Source: Methanobacteriota archaeon (GTDB lineage: Archaea > Halobacteriota > Methanosarcinia > Methanosarcinales > Methanosarcinaceae). From it: 64,000 nucleotides of DNA. This document shows positions 1 through 8,274 of the stretch, in pieces (the stretch's first letter is position 1; each line of letters opens with the position of its first letter). The stretch lies in assembly GCA_023399215.1 (NCBI GenBank), contig JAEWQJ010000011.1, positions 1-64,000 on the forward strand. Direction: 5' to 3'. The notes under the pieces were generated by a model, which searched no databases, was not told the origin of the DNA, and was given only the letters and a program-made list of their open reading frames with translations. Position numbers and translations under genes: made by a program.

Positions 1-165
1 AGAAATAGTTAAAGCAAGAAAATATTACAATCAAGTAAAAGAAATAAAAATAAAAATGTTAGTGTACAACATAAACAAAAATATTATTAACTCATTTTGG
101 CGGAAATTTAGGATTTCTACAAAGCCACAATTTCTTTTGCTAAATTTCAATGTCTACGGGTTCTT

Positions 166-462
166 TTATTTAATTTCAATGTCTACAGTCTCTGAACTCT
201 CTCTGTAAGGTACTATGACAAACAGTTTTCCATCACAATATCTGGCGACCGCTTTTTGAGGAACAACCCCGCAGCAGAATGCATAAGTCCCGGCGTACTC
301 AACCCCGGTCTCTTCTCTTTTCGCTCTTACGAAAAAGCCTTCTTCAACCATCTTTAGTTCAATATTCTCTTTCTTTACTCCAGGCAGATTGATCTGGATT
401 TCAAGGTTTCCCTTGTCATCAGAACATGAAACTACATCAGGAGTCATTTTCACCATAGCCAT
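166..462 (-). CDS. Hsp20/alpha-crystallin-like small protein
   Basis: A 98-residue protein with the core of the alpha-crystallin fold: a beta-rich start, the LPGVKKENIELK motif typical of Hsp20 proteins near residues 27-38, and a C-terminal strand ending in VDIEIK. It lacks the long N-terminal arm and the usual C-terminal IXI tail, so it is shorter than a normal 140-160 residue Hsp20. Members of the family bind unfolding proteins in the cytoplasm as oligomers; a short form like this may not oligomerise normally. A purine-rich GGGAGGGG lies 4 bases before the ATG. It stands alone, with about 500 gene-free bases upstream. Family assignment is fairly sure; chaperone activity is inferred. Confidence 0.75.
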   Translation of the reverse strand: MAMVKMTPDVVSCSDDKGNLEIQINLPGVKKENIELKMVEEGFFVRAKREETGVEYAGTYAFCCGVVPQKAVARYCDGKLFVIVPYRESSETVDIEIK

Positions 463-581
463 ATTACCCCTCCCAAAGAATTTTTATTCCCCGGCAAACT
501 ACATAAAACAACTAATTTCATCCATATATCGGGGAGTTCAGTGTAAGGCGTTAAGGCATCTGTGTTCAGAATCTCATTTTG

Positions 582-698
582 GAATATAGATGCTTTGACA
601 TCAAATATTTGAATATTAGATGTTACGGCACAAGATTTGAATCTTAGATGCTATGACACTGTGGATATAAGAATCTTAGATTTACAACATTAGATGCC
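582..698. repeat. Four degenerate ~29-bp tandem repeats
   Basis: Units begin at 582, 611, 639 and 671 with GAAT(A/C)TTAGATG-like starts followed by a variable tail with a GACA/GGCAC motif. Spacing is 28-32 bases. They lie upstream of the Hsp20-like gene; function unknown. Confidence 0.55.
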
Positions 699-775
699 GA
701 TTTTTTATTCAAATTCTTGTCCCTAACCGCCACACAAACCCCAATAATAAAGTAAAAATCTCGATATTTATAATT

Positions 776-799
776 TGTGAATCGATATATCGATTCACA
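776..799. promoter_or_regulatory. Perfect 24-bp palindrome
   Basis: The 12-base half site TGTGAATCGATA is followed directly by its exact reverse complement. It could be a dimeric repressor site or the stem of a transcript-end structure for the glycosylase gene that ends at 960. No T-run follows on the minus strand, so an operator is slightly more likely. Confidence 0.45.
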
Positions 800-959
800 G
801 ATCATTTCAACCGTGTTATTCTAATTTTTGAAGGATAAATAACAGACGTAACAAAGCTTTATTGCAGGATTCTTGAAGAAAGATCTCTAAAATGGCAATT
901 TTCGAGCTGATATGTTTTTTCTACTCTTTTTGCAAGGTCTTGACTGTCATCCGAAATGT

Positions 960-1505
960 TCAGCTCCATAAATCACGGTTTTTGTCAATGAAAGCACGTT
1001 GGATCTCTTTTTTTGAGGAGGTGTAAAGCAGGGCTGCGGGATGGTAAAGTTTCAGGATTGTTCTTCCTTCGTGTTCCACAGGGACTCCCCATTCGAGTTT
1101 TTTTCCGGGACAAAAGGACTTCTCGGCTGTATTACCAAGAAGAATTATGACTTTCGGGTTAAGCAGGATTATCTGAGAAAGCAGGAAGGGCTTACAGCAC
1201 TCTATCTCGTTTGTACTGGGTCTTCGGTTTTCGGGTGGATGGCATTTGACAGTATTTGTTACCATCCAGTCTTCTTCGGAAAGCCTCATATACTCGATCA
1301 TTTTATCCAGTTTTTTTCCTGCCCTGCCATAGAAAGGAATCCCGGTTTCATTTTCGTTTTTTCCGGGGGCTTCTCCTATGAAGAAAACTTTCGGATTACA
1401 GGACCCTTTTCCTATGACTCTTTTGATTGCACTTTTATGGAGCGGACATCGGGTGCATTTAATTATCTCCTTTGTAACAGTTTCGTATCCGGCTTCCACC
1501 ATCAT
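960..1505 (-). CDS. Family 4 uracil-DNA glycosylase (4Fe-4S)
   Basis: Removes uracil from DNA at the start of base-excision repair. Motif A GEAPG lies at 44-48, the substrate loop GIPFYGRAG at 55-63, and the C-terminal HPAALL motif at 155-160. Four cysteines at 17, 20, 88 and 104 have the spacing (3, 68, 16) of the family's iron-sulphur cluster. The protein is 181 residues against about 195-200 for the family. The ATG used has only a weak upstream GAAAGAA. A much better ribosome site (AAAGGAGGT, 1562-1571) precedes an ATG at 1546 that is out of frame by one base. Restoring one A in the AAAA run at 1540-1543 would give a natural N-terminus (MKKDNRRDFEERIR) joining this frame. So either the start is shortened or one base was lost there. 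All catalytic motifs are intact. Confidence 0.88.
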   Translation of the reverse strand: MMVEAGYETVTKEIIKCTRCPLHKSAIKRVIGKGSCNPKVFFIGEAPGKNENETGIPFYGRAGKKLDKMIEYMRLSEEDWMVTNTVKCHPPENRRPSTNEIECCKPFLLSQIILLNPKVIILLGNTAEKSFCPGKKLEWGVPVEHEGRTILKLYHPAALLYTSSKKEIQRAFIDKNRDLWS

Positions 1506-1767
1506 TCTGATTCTTTCTTCAAAATCTCTACGGTTATCCTTTTCATATGTCGTCGCCTTCTACCTCCTTTTATATTTTTTTCTGTAATCCGATATATTAT
1601 TAAATTGTGGCCAGTTTTTGATTCTGGCTTTTATATAAAATTCGTAATCCATCTCATGAGACCTGCACACAAACAAACTTATTTATGGAAAAAATTCCAT
1701 GACAAACATAACCATTATTCAATAATAAAAAAATTCTCTAAAATTTGCTGTTAAATTTTATTTTCCA

Positions 1768-1782
1768 ATATATATATAAAAA
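1768..1782 (+). promoter_or_regulatory. TATA box of pgk
   Basis: A run ATATATATATAAAAA about 27-41 bases before the start codon fits an archaeal TATA box with a very short leader. The gene upstream runs the other way. Confidence 0.6.
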
Positions 1783-1808
1783 TCTCATTCACAAAGGTGC
1801 GCTGAGGT

Positions 1809-3047
1809 ATGACTTCTAGAGACTTTCTTACAATCGATGATTTTGACACACGCGGAAAGACAATTCTTGTAAGGGTTGACCTGAACTCCCCTATGGATCC
1901 ACAGGGTAATATTCTGGATGATATGCGGATCCGAAGCCATATTGCCACCTTGAAGGATCTTGAGGATGCAAAAGTTGTTTTGCTTGCACACCAGAGCAGG
2001 CCCGGAAAAAAAGACTTTACTACAATGAAGCCGCATGCCAATCTGATGTCCAAGTATCTGGGAAAGCAGGTTCTTTATGTAGATGATATCTTTGGAACTT
2101 ATGCAAAGACCAGGATTGCTTCTATGGAAAACGGAGATGTCATTCTGCTTGAAAATGTGAGGTTCTATTCCGAAGAAAGCCTCGAAAGAACTCCAGCAGA
2201 ACAGGCAAAAACTTATCCGGTTAAAAAACTGGCACCTTTTGTGGATATCTTCCTTAATGACGCTTTTGCCGTATCTCACAGGTCTCAACTTTCCGTGGTC
2301 GGATTTACAGAGGTTCTTCCTACCGGAGCCGGAAGGGTCATGGAAAAGGAGCTCACATCTCTGGATCGAGGGATCAAAGGAGGGGAACGACCAACGATTT
2401 TCGTGCTCGGAGGAGCAAAAGTTGATGATTCACTTCATGTGGCGGAAAATGTGCTTGCAAATGGAGGGGCTGACCGGGTACTCCTGACCGGAGTAGTAGC
2501 AAATGTGGCACTTGCGGCATCCGGTATAGATATAGGGAAAGTAAATATGGACTTCATCAAATCCCAGGGCTACGAAGACCAAATCGAAAAAGCAAAAGGT
2601 ATACTTGCGAAATTCAAAGATAAAGTTGGTCTTCCCAGGGACGTGGCTTTAAACGACAATAAGAAGCGTGTCGAATTGCCTGTTTCGGAACTTAATTCTG
2701 AGTCTCTCCCTATAAATGATATTGGGCTTGAAACCATTGTGGACTTTACCAGTGAAATCGAAAGTGCAAAAACTGTTATCTTAAACGGCCCTGCAGGGAT
2801 TTCCGAAGTTACTGAGTTTGCCCTTGGAACGCACGAGATTATAAAAGCTGCTACTAAGTCCGAGTTTTCAATCATTGGCGGTGGACATATTTCGGCAGAA
2901 GTCGAGCACCTCGGGCTTGCACACCGTTTCTCTCACATCAGTACAGGTGGTGGGGCATTAATTGATTATCTCTCAGGAGTAAAACTGCCTGGTGTAGAGG
3001 CCCTGAAGGCTGCAGCTAAGAGATATGAGGAAGCTAAGAAAATCTAA
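1809..3047 (+). CDS. pgk: Phosphoglycerate kinase
   Basis: Interconverts 1,3-bisphosphoglycerate plus ADP and 3-phosphoglycerate plus ATP in glycolysis and gluconeogenesis. The 412-residue length is normal for archaeal PGK. Visible signatures are the N-domain VRVDLNSPMD (residues 22-31), the LLAHQSRPG loop, FLNDAFAVSHR, VLGGAKVDDS in the C-domain and the C-terminal GGGHISAE and STGGGALIDYLSG nucleotide-binding loops. A ribosome site AAGGTG lies 9 bases before the ATG, and a TATA box lies just upstream. It is monocistronic: the next gene is 490 bases away beyond a tandem repeat. Gluconeogenic use is the likely main role in a methanogen. Confidence 0.97.
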   Translation: MTSRDFLTIDDFDTRGKTILVRVDLNSPMDPQGNILDDMRIRSHIATLKDLEDAKVVLLAHQSRPGKKDFTTMKPHANLMSKYLGKQVLYVDDIFGTYAKTRIASMENGDVILLENVRFYSEESLERTPAEQAKTYPVKKLAPFVDIFLNDAFAVSHRSQLSVVGFTEVLPTGAGRVMEKELTSLDRGIKGGERPTIFVLGGAKVDDSLHVAENVLANGGADRVLLTGVVANVALAASGIDIGKVNMDFIKSQGYEDQIEKAKGILAKFKDKVGLPRDVALNDNKKRVELPVSELNSESLPINDIGLETIVDFTSEIESAKTVILNGPAGISEVTEFALGTHEIIKAATKSEFSIIGGGHISAEVEHLGLAHRFSHISTGGGALIDYLSGVKLPGVEALKAAAKRYEEAKKI

Positions 3048-3100
3048 TCCTTCTGTTTCCTGCAATTCTGACATCTGTATAAATAAGTTTTCTATTGGGA

Positions 3101-3237
3101 ATTCCTTTCTTTGAATTCCCTTTTTTGAGTTCTCTTTTTTGAGTTCTCTTCTTTGAATTCCCTTTTTGAGTTCTCTTCTTTGAGTTCTCTTCTTTGAGTT
3201 CTCTTCTTTGAGTTTTCTTCTTTGAGTTCTCTTCTGG
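3101..3237. repeat. 15-bp tandem repeat after pgk
   Basis: About nine imperfect copies of a pyrimidine-rich 15-base unit of the type TTCTCTTCTTTGAGT. They lie just past the pgk stop codon. The T-rich coding strand could act as a U-rich transcript end. The stretch is open in several minus-strand frames, giving artificial Lys/Glu/Arg-rich reading frames that are not real genes. Confidence 0.75.
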
Positions 3238-3534
3238 AAATTTCCTTCTGCCAGACTTTCTGGTTTTTCTTTTTTAAAACAGTTATTTTCATCTTCCGGC
3301 TTCTTTAAAGTGAAGTTCCGAAAATATACTTTTACCATCTTTGATGAACATAATGTTATACTAGCTTCCACGTAAGTATTATCATACTAATAACTTAGGT
3401 AAATGTATAGCTGGTATTTGCAGCTAGTACTGTTAATGCTGGTAATATTTACAGTTAGTATTGGTAATGGTGGAAGATTTATTAAGAGAGTTACAATCAA
3501 GAATTCAAGATAAAATTGAGGTGTTGGTTCAAAT

Positions 3535-4128
3535 ATGCTTACAGACGTTGAGGGCAGGGCTGCAGTCAAACTTGCAAGGAAATCAATCGAATTGTTCCTC
3601 TCGGAAGAAAGGCTTCCGGAATCTCAGGAACTGGATTTTGAGCTTTCGCCGGTTTTTGGAGAGAAAAGGGGGGTTTTTGTCACACTTACTGAAAGCGGTC
3701 TTCTGAGGGGCTGTATAGGGCATCCGTTTCCGGACTCAAAACTTGAGGATGCAATTATGGATTCTGCAATTTCTGCGGCAACCCGGGATCCGCGTTTTTC
3801 TCCGGTAAGAAAAGATGAGCTTGATAAGATAGTTGTTGAGGTAACAATTCTTACCCAGCCTGAAAAGATTAATGCTCCTGCAGAAGAGCTTCCTGAGCAC
3901 ATAGAAATCGGAAAGCATGGACTTATTGTAAAGCAGGGCTACTGTCAGGGACTTTTGCTTCCTCAGGTCGCTCCTGAATATAATATGGATTCTATTGAGT
4001 TTCTGAGCCATACCTGCCTGAAAGCCGGCCTTTCGCCTGATGCCTGGCTCAAAGGAGCCGAAGTCTCCTGTTTTGAAGGGCAGATTTTCAAGGAAAAGGA
4101 ACCACGTGGCGAGGTCATTGAGGAATAA
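3535..4128 (+). CDS. AMMECR1 / TIGR00296 domain protein
   Basis: A 197-residue protein matching the AMMECR1 family, conserved in archaea and eukaryotes. The hallmark LRGCIGHPFP motif is at about residues 58-67, followed by the helix AIMDSAISAATRDPRF and the strand VEVTILTQPEKI. The biochemical role of the archaeal family is not established, so no function is assigned. A GAGGTG ribosome site sits about 10 bases before the ATG. The gene stands alone between two repeat-rich gaps. Family call is firm. Confidence 0.92.
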   Translation: MLTDVEGRAAVKLARKSIELFLSEERLPESQELDFELSPVFGEKRGVFVTLTESGLLRGCIGHPFPDSKLEDAIMDSAISAATRDPRFSPVRKDELDKIVVEVTILTQPEKINAPAEELPEHIEIGKHGLIVKQGYCQGLLLPQVAPEYNMDSIEFLSHTCLKAGLSPDAWLKGAEVSCFEGQIFKEKEPRGEVIEE

Positions 4129-4728
4129 TCCTTCAAGTGAATGAGGACTCTTGCGGCTTCCTTGATTTCTTAAAACGTTTTAAAATTCTTACACAGGCTT
4201 TCAGAGCTTTATGAGTCCGAAAACAATATGTCCCAAAAATAAAACATGAATAGTGTAATTAAATTTTTTTGGAAAGAATATACAGGAAGCAAATAATTAG
4301 ACAATTAGTAAATAGGAAGTAAATAATCAGATAATTAGTAAATAGGAAGTAAATAATTAGACAATTAGTAAATAGGAAGTAAATAATCAAATAATTAGTA
4401 AATAGGGAGAAAATAAGTAGAAAATTAGTAAATAGGGAGAAAATAAGTAGAAAATTAGTAAATAGGAGGTAAATATAGGAGGTAAATATAGGAGGTAAAT
4501 TAGGAGGTAAATTAGGAGGTAAATAAACAATATCTCGAATTTCCGTTTTATTGCGGGCAGCCTGCAGGCTTTTAGAGTCCTATTCCTGAGTCTGTCCGCA
4601 TGTGATTTATAGAGATTGAGATTTTTTTAGGCTGAAATCAAGTTGATATCCAGCTTATTCGGATTGTGGTAGATTGTGGTATCGGTATTGTGATACGTTG
4701 GTTGGGTATTCTTATCCTGAGTGCTGGT
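4129..4728. other. Gene-free stretch dominated by tandem repeats
   Basis: No gene seen. The main content is the repeat array described separately at 4284-4524; the rest is AT-rich between the converging AMMECR1 and Hsp20 genes. Confidence 0.6.
4284..4524. repeat. 30-bp tandem array turning into short AGGAGGT repeats
   Basis: Six copies of a 30-base unit (starts 4284, 4314, 4344, 4374, 4404, 4434), each beginning AGGAAG or AGGGAG and ending AATTAGTAAAT. These run into about five 11-13 base units of the form TAGGAGGTAAAT. The short units look like ribosome binding sites but no start codon follows in useful position. It lies between the ends of two converging genes. Confidence 0.85.
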
Positions 4729-5184
4729 TTATTCAATCTCGATTTTCTTTCCAGTTACAGGTTTTGTTTTCGGTAGAGTGATAGTTAAGACTCCGTTTTT
4801 GAGCTGCGCAGTTGCTCCTTCTTCATTTACGCCGTCGGGAAGAGGAATCTCGCGGTAATAACGCATGAAAGACCGTTCTTTTCTGAGGTAACCTTCTTTT
4901 TCAGCTTCTTCTTCATTTCCTTTCCCTGCACTGATTACCAGAACATTATCCTTTAGATTGAGTTCAACATCTTCCTTGTCAATCCCGGGCAGGTCGGTTG
5001 TCACAACTACTTTATCGTCTTCTTCCATTACATCAGTCAGCGGAGAGAAAGCTTCGTTTCCGAATCGGCTTTCCAGTGCAGGAAAAGTCCTGAACATATG
5101 TTCCATATAGTTCTGCATTCTTCTGACCTCATCAAATGGGTCCCAGCACATGTCACGGTCTGTTCTTTTCATTGGAAATTTCAT
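4729..5184 (-). CDS. Hsp20 family small heat shock protein
   Basis: A 151-residue full-length Hsp20. The N-terminal arm (WDPFDEVRRMQNYMEHMF) is followed by an alpha-crystallin domain with TDLPGIDKEDVELNL and LKNGVLTITLPK, the classic LPG and GVL motifs, then a short C-terminal tail. It should be an oligomeric ATP-independent holdase in the cytoplasm. The start chosen is the internal ATG at 5184: AAGGAGG lies 7 bases before it and homologues start here. The open frame runs 54 codons further upstream but that part is unlikely to be translated. It converges with the AMMECR1 gene and stands alone. Confidence 0.92.
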   Translation of the reverse strand: MKFPMKRTDRDMCWDPFDEVRRMQNYMEHMFRTFPALESRFGNEAFSPLTDVMEEDDKVVVTTDLPGIDKEDVELNLKDNVLVISAGKGNEEEAEKEGYLRKERSFMRYYREIPLPDGVNEEGATAQLKNGVLTITLPKTKPVTGKKIEIE

Positions 5185-5980
5185 TGCAGATTCCTCCTTA
5201 TTCAATTCCAGGCTTCCTTGATCGCAAGCTTTCCCAATTTCAGACTTTCCCGATTTCAGGATTGCTTTTCTTCCAGTTTTCCTGGTTTTACTTGTTTTTA
5301 CAACGTTTTTGATCTGTAAATTTAGTCCAGCACAGTTATTATCCATCTCTCCAGAGAACAGCCTGGATGGCGGGAAAGAATAACGGCGGAGGTCCGTTTT
5401 TATCTCACCCGTTTTTTACAGGCATGGTGATGAGAGTTCAATACTCCCACATTTCTTTAGGAGGTAGGAACAAATCCGTTTTTTGAAGGTGGTACATGTT
5501 CGCCTTCGGTCTGTTCGCAGATATCTATTATGTAACTGAGGGTAGCACTTACAGTCCTTGTTTAATTGTTCTGTAAGGGGTGCATTGTTCCCAAGTTACT
5601 ATCCTATAGATAGTAATCTTAGTATTTATTCTTTTCGTATACTATGGTTTTAATAGTTATAAAATCAGGAATTTTTCAGGAGAAATTGCAAAATTTTCGG
5701 ACAAAAAATATTCTAAAGCAAAAGAGGGCTGGATCCGGATACATATCTCGATTATGCAGATGTAATTGATCTCTTTATACAGTTTCTTAACTGATCTGCT
5801 CACCTTTACCTTAGCCAAAAGGACGCAGACCGTTTTAAAGCCCTGCGCAATCTAGCGTTTCTAAAAACTTATTAGATCAACGGAGCCAGCAAAAAGAATA
5901 GATTTGGATTAAGGTCCGGCAGGCAGCTTTGAAAATAATTTTTTTGGAAAAACAGAAACCATATTAGCCGCCTTTAACGT
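5185..5980. other. Long gene-free stretch upstream of hsp20
   Basis: About 800 bases without a convincing gene. The right part can be read on the plus strand near 5730-5790 as a short peptide ending in DVIDLFIQFLN, followed by more stop-broken peptide-like sequence. This could be the decayed end of an unknown gene but is too short to name. Confidence 0.4.
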
Positions 5981-6023
5981 GTCTTGTCACGCTCGACGCA
6001 GGAGAGCGGCTATTCCGATAATA
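5981..6023 (+). repeat. Inverted repeat, left copy
   Basis: A ~43-base sequence including CTTGTCACGCTCGACG and AGGAGAGCGG. It recurs in reverse orientation at 7663-7707 with four or five mismatches. The two copies enclose the hsdS remnant, DUF6884 and GIY-YIG genes. It may be a dispersed genomic repeat, the ends of a mobile unit, or recombination sites; no transposase is visible. Confidence 0.8.
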
Positions 6024-6098
6024 TTACAAAAGAAGAAATACTCACTATAATAATAGTTACGAGTAGTCACAAAAGAACAAAACAGAGATTAAAATCCT

Positions 6099-6775
6099 TT
6101 ACTCAAGGAATCCATTGATTCCAGCCGCTTGTGACACTAAATTTTTGATTAACTGCATATCTTCATCAGACAAAGGCTCTTTATATAATTCGTTTACCAA
6201 CCAGAGTCCACTCTTACTTATTTTCTCTCTAGAGGAAAACAAACCCAGCCAGTCCGATGAAGGCCTGCATTCATCACACAGGGAAATTGTGGAGATAATT
6301 TTTGATTCGAGTTCAAGCCTTTTTTCCTTTTCTTTGACTTCAATTACAACAAAACTGAAATTTGCCTGGATGTACTGGCTTACTCTCGTCTCTATTTCTT
6401 TCTGTTTCTCTTTCTGTTTCTCAAAATCAGGCAAGGCCAAATGTTTTTCTTTTGCCTTCCTGCTGGTCAAATCGATTTCCCATTGCTCAAGAAATGGGTC
6501 TTTATCCCTGTTAAGTAAAGCTCGCCCTATATTCTTCCTGAAAACGCTCATATCTTTATTTTCTTTAATGAAAAATGTTGCTTAAGCCGTAATCTTAATC
6601 GGTTTTTGCCTTTATGAGTCCCTATGCGAACGATTCTATCCATACCGTGGGCAGTTTCTCCTTTTTCAAACAAAATATATATACCATTGCGAGGGATTTT
6701 CCTCTCATCAAATGGGAAACATATCCTTTCCAAATTATTAAACCATTGATGCAGTTGTTTGCATTTTTCACTCAT
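6099..6775 (-). pseudogene. GIY-YIG domain protein broken by a one-base frameshift
   Basis: Two overlapping frames make one recognisable protein. Residues from 6775 give a GIY-YIG nuclease-like start: GIYILFE, then RIVRIGTHKG and LRLRLKQHF. They then end at a TGA at 6550. The frame starting at ATG 6551 carries on with SVFRKNIGRALLNRD and a charged C-terminal half. Adding one T to the TTTTT run after LKQH would fuse them as ..QHFFIKENKDMSVFRKN.., giving about 225 residues. So it is a single-base deletion in a homopolymer: a mutation, a sequencing error, or less likely programmed slippage. GIY-YIG domains cut DNA or act in repair and mobile elements; the substrate is unknown. Its start overlaps the DUF6884 gene by 8 bases, so the two are translationally coupled. 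Confidence 0.8.
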
Positions 6776-7187
6776 TTGAACATCTCATTTTAAGGTACTG
6801 GAGCTGTTCTCCTATTTTCAGTCCCTCAAGAGGAATCTGGTAATTTAAAATGTGGGGCAGTAAATATTTTCTATATTTTTCTCCCGCAAGGAAAATAAAT
6901 TCATCTTCTTTCAGGTCGGCTTCTTTTTTTATTTGACCTATTACACAATCTGCCCATTTCCTGATTTCTTTAGATGGCATATTGTTCAAAGTCTTGTCAT
7001 AAGGCTCAATCTCCCTTTCTAGGTCTACAAGGCCATATTTTGCAGAAAGAACGAAGATTTTGTCAGGATTCAAAGATTTTACATATTTAAGATTGTATTT
7101 GAAAAGCGTACTGATGTACAGCTCTTTTGCCTTTGCTTTATATGGCAATTTTTTACTCACACAAGATATCAAAACAATTTTTGCCAT
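6768..7187 (-). CDS. DUF6884 family protein
   Basis: A 139-residue protein beginning MAKIVLISCVSKKLPYKAKAKELY, then FVLSAKYGLVDLEREIEPYD and the C-terminal LEGLKIGEQLQYLK. This pattern matches the DUF6884 family, sometimes annotated as YaaA-like; its biochemical function is not settled. The start is set at 7187, one base after the stop of the hsdS remnant; the open frame upstream overlaps hsdS codons and is not used. It overlaps the GIY-YIG gene by 8 bases. The arrangement shows it was the fourth gene of a type I restriction operon. Unlike its neighbours upstream it is intact, which hints at retained function. Confidence 0.75.
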   Translation of the reverse strand: MAKIVLISCVSKKLPYKAKAKELYISTLFKYNLKYVKSLNPDKIFVLSAKYGLVDLEREIEPYDKTLNNMPSKEIRKWADCVIGQIKKEADLKEDEFIFLAGEKYRKYLLPHILNYQIPLEGLKIGEQLQYLKMRCSNE

Positions 7188-7188
7188 T

Positions 7189-7528
7189 TTAGTATTCAAC
7201 TCTGATTTTCCCTGATATGAGTTTTGGAAGAAGGGAGTCGCGTATTTGAGAAAGATTATTAAATCCAATACTATTTAAAAATATTTCATCTATTATTGGC
7301 TCGCCAATTAGATTGAACTTTTTAATATTTTAATAATATCCTTTATATGGAAGTGCTACAAACATATTCTTTAGGTCTTTCGATATAACGTGTTCCAAGC
7401 CCGTTGTTTGTTTATTTCTTGCGATTCCTATAAAGATTCTTTTGAAATATTTAAGTAAGAAAAACACAAATTTCTTTTCTTCTCCATTTTTCAGGACTCA
7501 TCTTGATCTCGGTTTCTGTAAATTTCAT
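7189..7528 (-). pseudogene. hsdS: hsdS remnant (type I restriction specificity subunit)
   Basis: Read on the minus strand, an ATG at 7528 begins MKFTETEIKMSPEKW, a typical HsdS N-terminus. After about 20 codons the match jumps, in another frame, to the second recognition domain and tail: GIARNKQTTGLEHV, KDLKNM, then LSQIRDSLLPKLISGKI before the stop at 7189. An in-frame TAA lies at 7332-7330. A normal HsdS is about 400 residues, so roughly three quarters is deleted. HsdS selects the DNA sequence for type I enzymes; this copy cannot. It precedes the DUF6884 gene by one base. The identification rests on recognisable HsdS phrases at both ends. Confidence 0.82.
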
Positions 7529-7662
7529 TTCTGAGGATAATTGCTCTTCTTCACATCATTTTTATTACTTTTATGATTCTGACCCATGTTTATTGATCAG
7601 GTGAATTTTTGCACTTAGTTTTTCGCAGGTTGGCGTTTAGTTCTGCTGTTTCTTCTTTTTAT

Positions 7663-7707
7663 GATATTATCGGAAAGACCGCTCTCCTTCGTCGAGCGTG
7701 ACAAGAA
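7663..7707 (-). repeat. Inverted repeat, right copy
   Basis: Reverse-complement partner of 5981-6023, with long identical blocks (CTTGTCACGCTCGACG, AGGAGAGCGG, TTCCGATAATAT). It lies between the AlbA_2 remnant and the hsdS remnant, so the element is inside the old operon. Confidence 0.8.
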
Positions 7708-7746
7708 CGACCCGATAAGGTGAATACGGTTGTACGGGTCAGAATT

Positions 7747-8274
7747 TCATTTCTCCAGAATTTCCCAGTGGCCGCCTTTAGCAGGGCCTACCCTTTTGAG
7801 AAGTTTCTCATCCTTCAAGTTTTTAATTTGCCATTCAACGCCTTTGTCAGTAATATCCAATTTTTCGGCCATTTCTTTTGTAGTTATAGAAGGATTTTCT
7901 TTAATCAGGAAAATGATTTTCTCCCTAGCTTTCTCCCTAGTTTTCTCCTTAGTTGTTTCCTCAGTTACTTCCTTTTCCCCGGCTTTTTCTTCTGCTTCCA
8001 TCTGTTTCTTAAATGTGACTAAACTGAGTCCCTACCTCTTTAAAATCGGTTTCAGGCTCTTTTGAAAGTATAAGGCTGATACCTCTACCCCATTTCTCGA
8101 TCAGGTGGATTTCATGTAGAGTTTCAGCAAGCAGTTCATTTCTTTGCTCGGAAACCATTTCATATTTGGATTGTTGAGGATCGAAACTATGGAAATAAGT
8201 CCTGGTTTCAACTGGGTAGTAGACTTCTTAAGTTCCATGATCTCGGATTATTTCAGCTGGAAGTCAGAGTTCAT
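7747..8274 (-). pseudogene. AlbA_2 domain / RecG-like ATP-binding protein, internally deleted
   Basis: An ATG at 8274 overlaps the end of the hsdM remnant and starts an AlbA_2 (Schlafen-type) N-terminus. MELKKSTTQLKPGLISIV is readable after an in-frame TAA. The reading then jumps to the C-terminal part: SEQRNELLAETLHEIHLIEK and WGRGI, typical of the HATPase_c_4 region, then DFKEVGTQF. After another frame change, VTFKKQMEA leads into a Lys/Glu-rich linker and a winged helix (SITTKEMAEKLDITDKGVEW). Only the last 84 codons form an open frame today. Full proteins of this type are about 400-480 residues, so the centre is lost. Such genes are often found between hsdM and hsdS. Confidence 0.78.

Larger units (their letters stand above)
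463..959. other. Gene-free stretch with degenerate repeats and a palindrome
   Basis: No convincing gene. It holds four degenerate ~29-base repeats starting near 582, 611, 639 and 671, each beginning GAATATTAGATG or close to it, and a perfect 24-base palindrome at 776-799. The Hsp20-like promoter should lie in the left part. Confidence 0.6.

Noticed and set aside
1041..1754. 237-codon plus-strand frame opposite the uracil glycosylase
   Set aside because: It is antisense to a gene with complete catalytic and cluster motifs, and its protein has no recognisable domain.
2973..3371. Lys/Glu/Arg-rich minus-strand frames after pgk
   Set aside because: Created by the 15-bp tandem repeat and reading antisense into pgk; no start signal.
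5185..5346. 54-codon N-terminal extension of the Hsp20 gene
   Set aside because: The ATG at 5184 has an excellent ribosome site and matches family starts; the extension has no homologous look.
7188..7268. 27-codon N-terminal extension of the DUF6884 protein
   Set aside because: It overlaps the hsdS remnant, whose own frame is clearly recognisable there.
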